Below, one piece after another: positions 24,658 to 32,382 of a stretch of DNA of 64,000 bases. Position numbers and translations under genes: made by a program. The stretch's first letter is position 1; each line of letters starts with the position of its first letter. This DNA comes from Marinobacterium iners DSM 11526 (GTDB taxonomy: Bacteria > Pseudomonadota > Gammaproteobacteria > Pseudomonadales > Balneatricaceae). Location of the stretch: contig NZ_FNRJ01000003.1 in the NCBI RefSeq assembly GCF_900107855.1, positions 62,001 through 126,000 on the forward strand. Reading direction: 5' to 3'. The notes below the pieces were generated by a model, which saw only the letters and a list, made by a program, of their open reading frames with translations, made no database searches and was not told where the DNA came from.

Positions 24658-26720
24658 AGTGTCCCTCTTTTGCTACCGGTTTGCCGATAGGCTGGCGCCA
24701 GGTGCAGCCTGAATTGCCCCGGCTGGTCAGGAGCTGTCGTTGAAAAATCCGATGCCACTCGTTCGCATGGTACTGCAGCGTTAAGTGCCTGCTTGATATT
24801 GTCGCTCAGTCCGGCCTCACACCGTGTTGCCGCGAACAGCAATATCCAGGCTGCGTCGTGTGACTGCAAAAGCGTTGAAACTGACGCTGGTTCGTTGCCG
24901 TAACGGTCAGTATATGCCGCTATGATATCGTCTGTTGTATTTCCATGATGCCAGCTCTGCAGGCTGAGTAGATTGGGGGCGTTCTCCGAAACTGTCCAGT
25001 CTATTGCTGAGATCAGAAGGGGTATATCAGACTGATCTTCGTACCATTCCAGGCTTTGTTCAAGCAGCTGGCTGTGTAGTACCAGAATAATAGCGTCTGT
25101 TGGTGTATTTTGTTGGATTTTAAGCTGTTGGACCAATGGCTTTGTTGGGTCAAGCTTGATCTTTGATTGGACCTCAAGGCCTGCTTTGATTGCCTCGGTT
25201 TCTATTGCGACAGCAAGATCTTCACTCAGAGCTGTCGCTTCTGTCAGCAGCTGTACTGTGCTGATATTTCGCTGATTTAGCTCCTGTCCCAACTGTTTGG
25301 CTATCTGGAATGATGATGGTGCAAGGTTGATCAGGCGACTGTTGGCTGAAAATAGCTCGGTGTGGTTCATCCATGGATTGAGTATGGGTGGCGATGCTTC
25401 TGTCGCCATATGTTGGGTCTGGAAAGAGAGTGGTCCTACTCCCGCAATAATCCCGATCATGGAGGGTTGGCGAGCAAAGTCATCCAGTGTTCGGTTTGAG
25501 CGTCCGGTGAGGTTGCGATTGTCACGGGTTATTACTCGAATATCCGAGATCAGAGTTGGATCTGCCCTGCGAAGCCGCTCGACGGCCAGCTCTGCACCGC
25601 GCTTGATTTCCAGGCCAAGCTTGGGCGACACGGTGCTCAGATCAGTGTCTACGCCGATAAGCCAGCGATTCTCCTGAGGGTGCTGCAATGTGGCGTATTC
25701 GTGAGTGTACGCAAGGATGTCGGCGCCGATGGTGGTTTCAAAGCGATCAGCAAGTGGTTGTACAGCGCGCTGAAACTGTATTCGTTCAGACCTGCTCAGT
25801 CGATGAATGTGGATGCCTGTGGCTGCAATTTCGGCCAAAAATTCGCTTTCCTGTCGTTCAGTCTCGGCGCGTTGCCAAGGTGTGATCGCGCGTGCCGTTT
25901 CAATCAGAAGGGTTTGCAGGTGTCCCGGTAGTTGGTTAAAGCGTTTTCCGCTGATGGCAAATATATAGGCCAGATACGCGTGCTCGCTCAGGGTTAGATC
26001 GGTTTGTGCTTCGTGTATGCCCATACTGTGAATCGCCACCAGAGGGTTTTCCTGACCATCCACTACGCCGTCAAGAAGTGCCTGGCGCGTTTCGTGAAAG
26101 TCGATCGGTACCGCTTCTGCGCCCATGAGGTTGAATTGATCACGCAGCAGACGGCTTTTCATGATTCTGATGTTGAGGCCCGTAAAATCTGAAGGTTTCT
26201 TCAACGGCCGGTTAGCAGTGAAATGTTTGAATCCATTACCCCAAAAAGTTACGCCAACCATATTGATTTTATTCATTTTTTCCAAAAGAAGCCGCCCGGG
26301 TTCGCCGTCCAGCATTGCATACATGTCTTCTCGCGCAGGCAGGAGGAAGGGCATGTCGGCGTATTGCATCTCAGGCAGTGCCACGCTGAGTTTGGCGGAG
26401 GGAATCAGTAGGAGGTCAAGCTCGCCGCGTCGGGCCATTTCCAGCATCTGGTGGTCATTTCCGAGGGCCTGATTGGGGAAGAGCTGGATTTCAATACGCC
26501 CTTCTGTCTGGCGTTCGATCTCTTCCTTGAAGCGCATGGCTGCCAGATGGAGTGCGCTGCGTTCGGGAATGTTGTAGCCAAAGCGCAATACTTGGCTGCC
26601 AAGGCTGTTTTCTGCTTGCCTCTGTTGAACGGTGGTGTCTTGGTCGAACGGCCATACGACCAGCAATATCAGGATGAGCAGCAGTATAGCTACAGCAAGC
26701 AGGCTAAGGAGGTGCTTCAT
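24654..26720 (-). CDS. Fusion of TRAP-type (DctP) and type 1 periplasmic solute-binding domains
   Basis: A 688-residue protein with an N-terminal hydrophobic anchor (about 5-24) that lacks an obvious signal cleavage site or lipobox. Residues about 47-345 are a DctP-type solute-binding domain (L-R-F-G-Y-N-I-P-E, E-I-E-R-Q-T-E-G-R-I-E-I-Q-L-F-P, F-K-H-F-T-A-N-R-P, D-G-V-V-D-G-Q-E-N-P). Residues about 350-675 resemble a type 1 (branched-chain amino acid/LivJ-like) binding domain (W-L-I-G-V-D-T-D-L-S, I-K-R-G-A-E-L-A-V-E, G-I-I-A-G-V-G-P-L-S). No TRAP permease genes are near. The ATGA overlap with the GGDEF-EAL gene suggests that it is a sensor partner instead. AAGG precedes the ATG by eight bases. 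Confidence 0.85.
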   Translation of the reverse strand: MKHLLSLLAVAILLLILILLVVWPFDQDTTVQQRQAENSLGSQVLRFGYNIPERSALHLAAMRFKEEIERQTEGRIEIQLFPNQALGNDHQMLEMARRGELDLLLIPSAKLSVALPEMQYADMPFLLPAREDMYAMLDGEPGRLLLEKMNKINMVGVTFWGNGFKHFTANRPLKKPSDFTGLNIRIMKSRLLRDQFNLMGAEAVPIDFHETRQALLDGVVDGQENPLVAIHSMGIHEAQTDLTLSEHAYLAYIFAISGKRFNQLPGHLQTLLIETARAITPWQRAETERQESEFLAEIAATGIHIHRLSRSERIQFQRAVQPLADRFETTIGADILAYTHEYATLQHPQENRWLIGVDTDLSTVSPKLGLEIKRGAELAVERLRRADPTLISDIRVITRDNRNLTGRSNRTLDDFARQPSMIGIIAGVGPLSFQTQHMATEASPPILNPWMNHTELFSANSRLINLAPSSFQIAKQLGQELNQRNISTVQLLTEATALSEDLAVAIETEAIKAGLEVQSKIKLDPTKPLVQQLKIQQNTPTDAIILVLHSQLLEQSLEWYEDQSDIPLLISAIDWTVSENAPNLLSLQSWHHGNTTDDIIAAYTDRYGNEPASVSTLLQSHDAAWILLFAATRCEAGLSDNIKQALNAAVPCERVASDFSTTAPDQPGQFRLHLAPAYRQTGSKRGTL

Positions 26721-26848
26721 GTTATGGGCCTTGGTGTTTGAACCTGCTCAATATACCGCAATATTAATGAGGGTATATGTCACAGATCAGCCATGGCTGC
26801 TGCATGTTATTATAGTACTGGTTACATATTAAGTATTAAAAATACATA

Positions 26849-29206
26849 TTATTCAGCAATCTCTATTCGGTCGCGACCATTATGCTTTGCTGTATATACG
26901 GCCTTGTCAGCCCGGCCCAGTGGCGCATCCACTTCATGATCCGCTTTAGTGATGACGGTTACACCGATACTTGTAGTAACGTGCAATGAGTGAATGTCTG
27001 CAAAACTGATTGCGGCTATGGCCAGTCTCAGTCTCTCAGCTAAAATCTTGGCACCCTCCATGTCTGTGCCTGGCAGGAGGACGGCAAACTCCTCACCTCC
27101 GATGCGGCCAATAATATCGATCTGGCGCATTTGGGCAGCAGCCGTATCTGCGAAGGCTTTGAGTACGCGGTCACCAGTCGCGTGGCCAAACTGATCATTA
27201 ACCTGCTTGAAGTGGTCCAGATCTATCATCATCAGGCCGCAGTGCGTATTAAATCTGACCGCCCTCGCCCTCTCCTGCTCCAGGCGTTCCATGAAATAGC
27301 GCCGATTGGCGAGTCCAGTCAGTGCATCACTTGTAGCCAGTCGATGTAGTTCTTGTTCACGCAGTTTCTGGCTTGTAATGTCCTGCACCATTCCGGTGGC
27401 CCGTAAAATTCCGGTTTCATCGTGCTCGAAATCAGCCATTTCACGTACCCAGCGGACTTCTCCGCCGGCAACAACACGGTGCTCAAGGTTGTAACGACCG
27501 CCTTGTATGGCATTGTGCCAAGTGCTGTCGACGAGTTCGCGGTCGTCCGGGTGGACTCGGCTGATAAACAGAGCATAGTCTGGTGTTTGCTCCGGTGTAA
27601 CCGAAAAAATGCGGTAGGTTTCTTCTGACCAGGTAAGTGACTGATCAGCAAAGTGATATTCCCAGCTGCCTACTGCGCCTATTCGTTGTGCCCTTCTCAA
27701 GCTGCGTTCACTTTCTTTAAGAGCTTCTTCAGCGCGGTGCTGCGCTGTAATATCAAGTAATACCCCATTCAGCATCTGCACACCATCTACAGAGCGCGAT
27801 GCGCGGCACCTGTCTTCGATCCAGCGCCACTGGCCGTTGTTGTGCTGCAGTCGATAACGCCTGCGAATGCCTTTTGTCGGCCATTGCGTCCAATCCAGCG
27901 TCTGGCGAACATACTCGCGATCGTGTGGATGAATATGCTCGACCCACCAGTGGTCGTCCCCAATAATATGTTCTGGATGATAGCCAAGTAGATGTGTGCA
28001 GTTGGGTGATATGTAGTCAAGTGAAGTGCCGGGAGTGCGAAGGCTGTAGGTAACGACAGGAGAATCGCTCAGCAGACTGGTGAGTTGCAGCTGTGCCTGC
28101 TCCGCCTCCGCGGCGGCTGCATTCACGCGCTGTTGCATCATTTCTCTCAGCCGGCGCAGCAAAAGCAAAAGCAGCAGCTGGGTCAGCATATAGGCCCCTG
28201 CTGTAATCAGAATCAGAAGTTGCTGAGCGCGCCGCTCTTCATGCCAGAGTTCGGTTATATCCTGCCAGCTGATGATAATACCAGGAGGTGGCAGGGCTGA
28301 GTTCTCTGTCTGACTGCTGTAATCCTGTAGTGGGAAGCGTGCCAGACTGTATACACGGTCTTCCCAGTTCAATATCTGAACACTGCCCTGCTGACTTAGC
28401 TCATCAAATGAAAGTTTTGAGCGCTGCATCCATTGGATGACGCGATCTGAGGTTGTGGCTTCTATGTAACAATCACAGGCTGATACAGGTTCTGGCCTGA
28501 ACTCGTCCCAGACGGTTTGCTCAACATCCTTTCGATTTAGCAGCAGGGTCAGTTCGGCATCCAGCATGGGTGCCAGCCGGCTCAATACACTGTCAACCGA
28601 AGCGCCTGCCTCGAGTGCTCCGACATGCGCCAGCGTTCCATCCTGGCGGGTGTACCACACAGGCGTGACACCACGAATACCAGAATAAACGCGTCCAATT
28701 TCAAAGCCGGTCTGAGACTTGCCTGTGTGATTGGTGTTTACAATGATGGGGCGGATGGATGTAAGATCGTCGCCAAAGTGATCGGGGGCATGGACGCGCA
28801 GATAGGATTTTGCCGGTGGCAGGTGGAAGTGAAGCTGGCGCAGTGCATATTGCTCCTGCATCTGCCGCCACGCAGGTGCCACTCGATCAAACAGGGCCTG
28901 TCGGAGCCGAGCTGCTTCTTCACCGCCCTTGCCTCCTCCTTCTATCACGACCATGCGAGAGCCATGGTAGAAAAGCTCCTGCACCACCGGGTCGGCCGCC
29001 ACCATGGAGGCCAGCAATATCATTTTGTTTTCCTGCTCGTGCAATGTCAGCTCAAAACTTTGTTGCAATGAGTCAGCCTTGCGATCCAGCTGTTGCTGAA
29101 ACAGATTCTGGCGTTCATTCAAACTGTAGACTGTCATGCCAAAGAAGATCAGCAGCAATAAAAGGCTGGAGGTGATCAGAAGTGCGCGAAAAGAGATGGT
29201 TCGCAT
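26849..29206 (-). CDS. Diguanylate cyclase with periplasmic Cache-like sensor and two PAS domains
   Basis: A 785-residue protein: membrane segment about 9-30, periplasmic dCache_3-like sensor about 31-325 (L-H-F-H-L-P-P-A-K-S-Y-L-R-V-H and H-T-G-K-S-Q-T-G-F-E), second membrane segment about 330-352, two PAS domains with PAC ends (about 375-490 and 505-615), then GGDEF about 625-785. The active site reads G-G-E-E-F (about residue 702) and the inhibitory I-site R-Q-I-D stands five residues before it, so product inhibition is expected. There is no EAL domain. It lies 128 bases upstream of the fusion binding-protein gene, same strand, and may be part of the same system. Confidence 0.93.
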   Translation of the reverse strand: MRTISFRALLITSSLLLLLIFFGMTVYSLNERQNLFQQQLDRKADSLQQSFELTLHEQENKMILLASMVAADPVVQELFYHGSRMVVIEGGGKGGEEAARLRQALFDRVAPAWRQMQEQYALRQLHFHLPPAKSYLRVHAPDHFGDDLTSIRPIIVNTNHTGKSQTGFEIGRVYSGIRGVTPVWYTRQDGTLAHVGALEAGASVDSVLSRLAPMLDAELTLLLNRKDVEQTVWDEFRPEPVSACDCYIEATTSDRVIQWMQRSKLSFDELSQQGSVQILNWEDRVYSLARFPLQDYSSQTENSALPPPGIIISWQDITELWHEERRAQQLLILITAGAYMLTQLLLLLLLRRLREMMQQRVNAAAAEAEQAQLQLTSLLSDSPVVTYSLRTPGTSLDYISPNCTHLLGYHPEHIIGDDHWWVEHIHPHDREYVRQTLDWTQWPTKGIRRRYRLQHNNGQWRWIEDRCRASRSVDGVQMLNGVLLDITAQHRAEEALKESERSLRRAQRIGAVGSWEYHFADQSLTWSEETYRIFSVTPEQTPDYALFISRVHPDDRELVDSTWHNAIQGGRYNLEHRVVAGGEVRWVREMADFEHDETGILRATGMVQDITSQKLREQELHRLATSDALTGLANRRYFMERLEQERARAVRFNTHCGLMMIDLDHFKQVNDQFGHATGDRVLKAFADTAAAQMRQIDIIGRIGGEEFAVLLPGTDMEGAKILAERLRLAIAAISFADIHSLHVTTSIGVTVITKADHEVDAPLGRADKAVYTAKHNGRDRIEIAE

Positions 29207-29298
29207 AACGGACGCAGGGGCCTTGAAGGGTATCTTTAAACAGACAGTTTACCAGATGGAGCGTCAGTTACGACCGTATCAGGACTTATTGAGTAATC

Positions 29299-29329
29299 AA
29301 AACAGAAAAGGCAGCCCAGTGGCTGCCCT
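29299..29329 (-). terminator. Terminator of prpE
   Basis: Seven-base arms (GGCAGCC with GGCTGCC) around a short loop about 20 bases past the prpE stop, followed on the minus strand by TTTTCTGTTTT. It separates prpE from the diguanylate cyclase gene downstream. Confidence 0.8.
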
Positions 29330-29349
29330 TGTTAGCTAATTCAAGTTGC

Positions 29350-31245
29350 TCAGTTGTGCTGAACCAGGCCATGATTGTCCATGATGTCTTCAATTTCAGA
29401 CAGGCTGGCCGGGTCGTCGATAGTGGACGGTACAGTGTATTCCTGACCATCCGCAATCTGGCGCAGCAGCTTGCGCAGGATCTTGCCGGAACGAGTTTTG
29501 GGCAGGCGTTGTACCACGATGGCGCGGTTGAAGCAGGCGATCGGGCCGATTTCCTTGCGTACCATTGCGACCAGTTCCTTTTCAAGAACAGCCTCGTCCA
29601 CATCGATGCCATCCTTGAGCAAGACCAGACCAATGGGGGCCTGCCCTTTAAGTGCGTCATTGATACCGATGACGGCGCATTCGGCAACAGCGGGATGATC
29701 GGCAACGATCTCTTCCATTTCGCCGGTAGACAAGCGATGGCCTGCTACGTTAATGACGTCATCAGTGCGGCCCATGATGAACACGTAGCCGTCTTCATCC
29801 TTGTAGCCGCCATCACCAGATGTGTAATAGCCCGGGAAGTCAGACAGGTAGCCGGCTCGGAAGCGCTCATGGTTGCCCCAAATGGTCGGCAGGCAGCTCG
29901 GTGGCAGTGGCAACTTGATGGCAATAGAGCCCTGCTCGCCTGCCGGCATCTGATTACCCTCCGAGTCCAGAATCTGCACATTGAAGCCTGGCACTGGCAA
30001 GGTGGCAGAGCCCGGCTTGGGCTCTTTTTGCTCGATGCCCATCAAGTTACCGCAAATGGCCCAGCCGGTTTCGGTCTGCCACCAGTGATCGATGACTGGT
30101 TTGCCGGTTTTTTCAATGGTCCAGTGGTAGGTTGGTGGATCAAGGCGCTCACCTGCCATGAAGATGATATCAAGGCTGGACAGGTCGTACTTGCTGATCT
30201 CTTTGGCGTCCGGATCTTCTTTCTTGATGGCGCGGAACGCTGTCGGTGCGGCAAACAGAGCCTTGACCTTGTACTCCTCACAAAGGCGCCAGAATGCACC
30301 AGCATCCGGTGTGCGTACGGGCTTGCCTTCGTAAACAATAGTGGTTGCACCTGCCAGTAGTGGTGCGTAGACAATGTAGGAGTGCCCTACAACCCAGCCG
30401 ACATCGGATGCGGCCAAAAATGTATCGCCGGCGTCGATGTTGTAAATCGCCTTCATGGAGTATTTCAGCGCGGTAGCGTGGCCACCGTTATCACGCACTA
30501 CGCCCTTGGGCTTGCCAGTCGTGCCTGAGGTGTAAAGGATGTAGAGTGGGTCGGTGCCTTTTACCGGCACGCAATCGGCCGGCTCTGCAGATGCTATGGC
30601 CTCTTCCCAGTCCAAGTCGCGGCCGGCAATCAGGCTGGCTTTTGCCTGCGGACGCTGCAGTATGATGCACTTTTCAGGCTTGTGAGCAGATTGCTCGATT
30701 GCCTCGTCCAGCATTGGCTTGTATTCGATGATTTTCGAGACTTCAAGACCACAGGAAGCGGTTACTACCACCTTAGGCTCAGCATCATCTATGCGAACTG
30801 CAAGCTCGTGAGGTGCAAAGCCACCGAATACCACGGAATGAATCGCCCCCAGCCGTGCAACCGCATACATTGCGATCAGGGCTTCCGGCACCATTGGCAT
30901 ATAAATTACAACGCGATCGCCTTTCTCCACGCCCTGCGCCTTGAGCACCCCGGCGAACAGTGCCACCTGATCACGCATTTCGCGATAGGTCAGCTGGCGC
31001 TTGGTATTGCTGACCGGTGAATCATAGATGACAGCCAATTGGTCACCACGGCCATTTTCGACATGATGATCCAGTGCCATATAGGCAGTGTTCATTTCGC
31101 CATCCGCAAACCAGCGGTCAATGCCGTTTTCATCCTTGGAGAGGATGGTTTGGGGCTGTTTGAACCAGGGCAGGTCTGCCGCCTTTTCGGCCCAGAAGGC
31201 TTCCGGGTTTTCAACAGACTTGGTGTACTCTGCATGGTAAGACAT
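29350..31245 (-). CDS. prpE: Propionyl-CoA synthetase-like acyl-CoA ligase
   Basis: A 631-residue AMP-forming ligase. The ATP loop Y-T-S-G-T-T-G-K-P-K-G is followed by V-V-R-D-N-G-G-H-A, the form typical of PrpE/ACSS3 rather than acetyl-CoA synthetase; W-W-Q-T-E-T-G, Y-T-S-G-D-G and the C-terminal catalytic lysine in K-T-R-S-G-K-I-L-R-K are present. Length matches E. coli PrpE (628). The ATG at 31245 has AGAGG upstream and starts with the conserved M-S-Y-H; a start at 31332 would add 29 non-conserved residues. The 2-methylcitrate genes are not in the window, so it may serve propionate or acetate entry into storage polymer or the TCA cycle. Confidence 0.9.
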   Translation of the reverse strand: MSYHAEYTKSVENPEAFWAEKAADLPWFKQPQTILSKDENGIDRWFADGEMNTAYMALDHHVENGRGDQLAVIYDSPVSNTKRQLTYREMRDQVALFAGVLKAQGVEKGDRVVIYMPMVPEALIAMYAVARLGAIHSVVFGGFAPHELAVRIDDAEPKVVVTASCGLEVSKIIEYKPMLDEAIEQSAHKPEKCIILQRPQAKASLIAGRDLDWEEAIASAEPADCVPVKGTDPLYILYTSGTTGKPKGVVRDNGGHATALKYSMKAIYNIDAGDTFLAASDVGWVVGHSYIVYAPLLAGATTIVYEGKPVRTPDAGAFWRLCEEYKVKALFAAPTAFRAIKKEDPDAKEISKYDLSSLDIIFMAGERLDPPTYHWTIEKTGKPVIDHWWQTETGWAICGNLMGIEQKEPKPGSATLPVPGFNVQILDSEGNQMPAGEQGSIAIKLPLPPSCLPTIWGNHERFRAGYLSDFPGYYTSGDGGYKDEDGYVFIMGRTDDVINVAGHRLSTGEMEEIVADHPAVAECAVIGINDALKGQAPIGLVLLKDGIDVDEAVLEKELVAMVRKEIGPIACFNRAIVVQRLPKTRSGKILRKLLRQIADGQEYTVPSTIDDPASLSEIEDIMDNHGLVQHN

Positions 31246-31529
31246 CGCAGCGGCCTCTAACTCTCGGGTTGGTGAATAGCTCAGGAGGTTTATAGTTGTA
31301 TTGTTGACAGTCCCTGAGGCAGGTGGCGACACTTTAGCGAAAGTTCTTCCCGAGTAAACTAAGACAAAAGGCGTAAACAGCTACTTCAATAAAGGCTGTG
31401 GGGCCGCAAAGCGAGCCATGCTGCAGGCTTCGGTAAAATTGAGGCTGATCACATATGAAACGAATAGTCTCAAAGTGTCGACATGGTGTCACCAAATAAG
31501 GGTAAATACCTATCAGTAATGAAAGACAC
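31246..31529. other. Gap upstream of prpE with a short structured stretch
   Basis: No protein gene is supported here. Around 31373-31432 the plus strand can fold into two small hairpins (ACAGC with GCTGT, and GAGCC with GGCTT) flanking G-G-G-C-C-G-C-A-A-A-G-C. The prpE leader and promoter must also lie in this interval on the minus strand, but I cannot choose boxes with confidence. Confidence 0.35.
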
Positions 31530-31563
31530 TAAAAAAACCCGCACGGCGGGTGCCGGGCGGGTT
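31530..31563 (-). terminator. Terminator of panD
   Basis: Arms AACCCGC and GCGGGTT enclose a loop that contains a further short GC stem; on the minus strand a run of seven T follows. It starts 19 bases after the panD stop. Confidence 0.82.
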
Positions 31564-31581
31564 CTTCAATCCAGTTTTGCG

Positions 31582-32016
31582 TTACATGTCGCTGGTCTGG
31601 ACCGGGATGGCTGACTTCATGCCAGTCAGCTGGTTTCGAGCGCGCAGTTCATCATCGGTAATGCCAACGCCGTTATCCGACTTGGCATTCTCGAAGTAGC
31701 ACAGAGTTGGCTGGTAGCCTTCCGCTTCCTGCTCGTCCAATTGGACGTAGGAACAGACAATCAGCAGATCGCCTTTCTGAGCCTTGTGCGCGGCCGCTCC
31801 GTTGACAGAAATGACGCCACTGCCATTTTCAGCCCTGATGGCATATGTGGTGAAGCGTTCGCCGTTGTTGATGTTGTAAATATGGATCATTTCATATTCA
31901 CGAATGCCGGATTTTTCCAGCAGTTCACCATCGATGGCACATGAACCTTCATAATGAAGCTCTGCATGGGTAACAGTTACCCGGTGCAGTTTCGCTTTCA
32001 AGAATGTCTGCAGCAT
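31582..32016 (-). CDS. panD: Aspartate 1-decarboxylase proenzyme
   Basis: A 144-residue pyruvoyl enzyme that makes beta-alanine for pantothenate. The self-cleavage site is Gly24-Ser25 in H-Y-E-G-S-C-A-I-D; Lys9 (K-L-H-R), Tyr58-like and N-G-A-A-A-H (about residue 72-77) motifs are present. It is about 18 residues longer than E. coli PanD, the extra part being a C-terminal tail ([10 protein letters not shown]). panB and panC are not adjacent. Its mRNA appears to have a long, structured leader (see 32046-32190). Confidence 0.94.
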   Translation of the reverse strand: MLQTFLKAKLHRVTVTHAELHYEGSCAIDGELLEKSGIREYEMIHIYNINNGERFTTYAIRAENGSGVISVNGAAAHKAQKGDLLIVCSYVQLDEQEAEGYQPTLCYFENAKSDNGVGITDDELRARNQLTGMKSAIPVQTSDM

Positions 32017-32045
32017 ACTGAAAACCTGCGTCTTCTCTCTGTATG

Positions 32046-32190
32046 ACCGGCTTGCCGGTACTCATTAACACCGCTCTCTGGTATCTGTGATACCGGACGT
32101 CCGTCCGCGGCTACCCCTTCACTCAATAGGCAAAGTGATCCCACAGGTTCCAGCTGGAAGTCTGAGGGTGCCATGGAGGGGATGGACGTC
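32046..32190. other. Structured intergenic region between panD and metH
   Basis: The 366-base gap between the divergent panD and metH genes holds several inverted repeats: ACCGGC/GCCGGT (32046-32059), GGTATC/GATACC (32080-32094), an 11-base long-range pair (32096-32106 with 32180-32190, one G-T), an inner pair GGCTACCC/GGGTGCC, and the palindrome TTCCAGCTGGAA near 32148. Either strand could encode a structured leader or small RNA. I could not match it to the SAH, cobalamin, SAM or 6S RNA patterns that I know. Confidence 0.45.
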
Positions 32191-32382
32191 GAATTGGTCC
32201 TGAGAAACAGCGATCTGAAAAAGCGGGTGCATTCTAGCACGTTTGTTTCAAATTATAAGTGCACGTTCAGGAAAATTTATGCAACGCAGCAATCTCAAAA
32301 TATTTTCAATACTGTATGACAAGCCCTCAGGCAAAGCGCCCTCTGTTTGGACTACAATGGCGCTCTCTCAAAGGTTATTGCA

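Noticed and set aside
32191-32382. SAH, SAM or cobalamin riboswitch before metH
   Set aside because: I looked for the conserved blocks of each and found none; the structured part nearby does not match.
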